Below, one piece after another: positions 63,697 to 64,000 of a DNA stretch of 64,000 bases. The stretch comes from Synechococcus sp. CBW1108 (GTDB lineage Bacteria > Cyanobacteriota > Cyanobacteriia > PCC-6307 > Cyanobiaceae). The notes beneath the pieces were generated by a model. That model was not told the DNA's origin, did no database searches, and saw only the letters and a list, made by a program, of their open reading frames with translations. The position numbers were made by a program, and so were the translations under genes. The stretch spans positions 2,579,277 through 2,643,276 of the forward strand of contig NZ_CP060395.1 of assembly GCF_015840335.1 (NCBI RefSeq), given 5' to 3'. Every line of letters begins with the position of its first letter. The stretch's first letter is position 1.

Positions 63697-64000
63697 AAGG
63701 GCAGCAGCGGGAGCCCGGTGGTGGCTTCCAGGCCTGCCATCAGGTTGAGACACTGCACCCCCTGGCCCGCCTGGCCCTTGATCAGGTTATCGATGGCGAC
63801 CATCACGATCAGCTGGTCGGTGCGGGGATCGAGTTGGACCGAGAGCAGGGCCCGGTTGGTCTGGCGCACCCACTTGGTGGAGGGATAGGTGCCAACAGGC
63901 AACACCTCAACGCAGGGGGCCTGGCGATAGGCCGAGGCCAGTAGGGTGGCGCAGTCCTCGGCGGTCAGCCCCGGGTCGCGTAGGCGGCAATAGATTGTGG
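63687..64000 (-). CDS. argC: N-acetyl-gamma-glutamyl-phosphate reductase, C-terminal part
   Basis: Only the 3' part of the gene is in the window; the 5' part lies beyond 64000. It reads TIYCRLRDPGLTAEDCATLLASAYR, then VLPVGTYPSTKWVRQTNRALLSVQ and the ArgC-specific VAIDNLIKGQAGQGVQCLNLM, ending LPFYP. It reduces N-acetylglutamyl phosphate in arginine synthesis. The reading frame is open to the window edge. Confidence 0.95.
   Translation of the reverse strand, partial: TIYCRLRDPGLTAEDCATLLASAYRQAPCVEVLPVGTYPSTKWVRQTNRALLSVQLDPRTDQLIVMVAIDNLIKGQAGQGVQCLNLMAGLEATTGLPLLPFYP

Overview
This window is a gene-dense, GC-rich stretch of core chromosome from a phycobilisome-bearing unicellular cyanobacterium. 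The best fit is a Cyanobium-like member of the Synechococcus/Cyanobium lineage. The evidence is an allophycocyanin alpha-B gene (apcD), a cyanobacterial Hfq, HemJ, a CCB2/CCB4-type cytochrome b6f assembly factor, a TLP18.3/Psb32-type TPM protein, a Ycf35-like DUF1257 protein, DUF3370, DUF1995, DUF4330 and DUF4912 proteins, and a small-genome layout with many ATGA overlaps and abutting genes. I see no CRISPR array, prophage, tRNA or rRNA gene.

Layout. 1-5.6 kb: TPM-domain protein (partial), CCB factor, LptC, MetG and an FAD oxidoreductase. 5.6-12.7 kb: a minus-strand rpmG-rpsR-RNase II unit, pheT, RlmD/TrmA-family methyltransferase and apcD with a clear terminator. 12.7-13.3 kb: the only long stretch without a convincing gene, holding small dyads. 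13.3-17.1 kb: a two-gene unit (DUF3370 protein, then a ribbon-helix-helix-like plus J-domain protein), a small conserved protein and a group 3 sigma factor. 17.2-20.8 kb: a tightly overlapping minus-strand operon gpsA, phzF-like, spoIID-like, Ap4A phosphorylase. 20.9-22.8 kb: SDR, DUF2237 and two small proteins flanking a four-copy 16-bp tandem repeat. 22.8-31.2 kb: ilvE-metH (cobalamin-dependent methionine synthase) divergent from cobN (cobaltochelatase), so a B12 user sits beside a B12 maker.

31.2-37.7 kb: a hypothetical protein; PHP phosphoesterase, hemJ and an FeS-type photolyase in one overlapping unit; small membrane and secreted proteins; uvrC and a flavin reductase. 37.8-40.4 kb: coaD, a DivIVA/Cdv3-like coiled-coil protein and D,D-carboxypeptidase. 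40.4-43.5 kb: an IS5-like insertion sequence with 14-bp inverted ends and a CTAG duplication, sitting exactly between the DUF4330 and DUF1995 genes. 43.5-49.9 kb: cysteine desulfurase, dapF with an unusual cysteine-bearing C-terminal extension, hfq, leuS and DUF4912. 50-55.6 kb: Gly/Ala-rich secreted protein, pterin carbinolamine dehydratase, GAF plus degenerate GGDEF protein, PfkB kinase, PPC-glutaredoxin fusion, rhomboid protease, small proteins and TerB-like protein. 55.6-64 kb: recQ, pgi, a possible lysozyme-fold protein, a DUF1257-M61 peptidase-amidase operon, purN and the 3' part of argC.

Most of the window is housekeeping: translation, cell wall, cofactor, repair and amino-acid genes. 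I did not find a convincing new multi-gene system. The points most worth a second look are the RHH-J-domain fusion coupled to the DUF3370 protein, the DapF extension, the PPC-glutaredoxin fusion, the clean IS insertion, and the tandem-repeat and hairpin elements in intergenic DNA. Starts were chosen by reading for family-typical N termini and gene spacing, and several are GTG or TTG.
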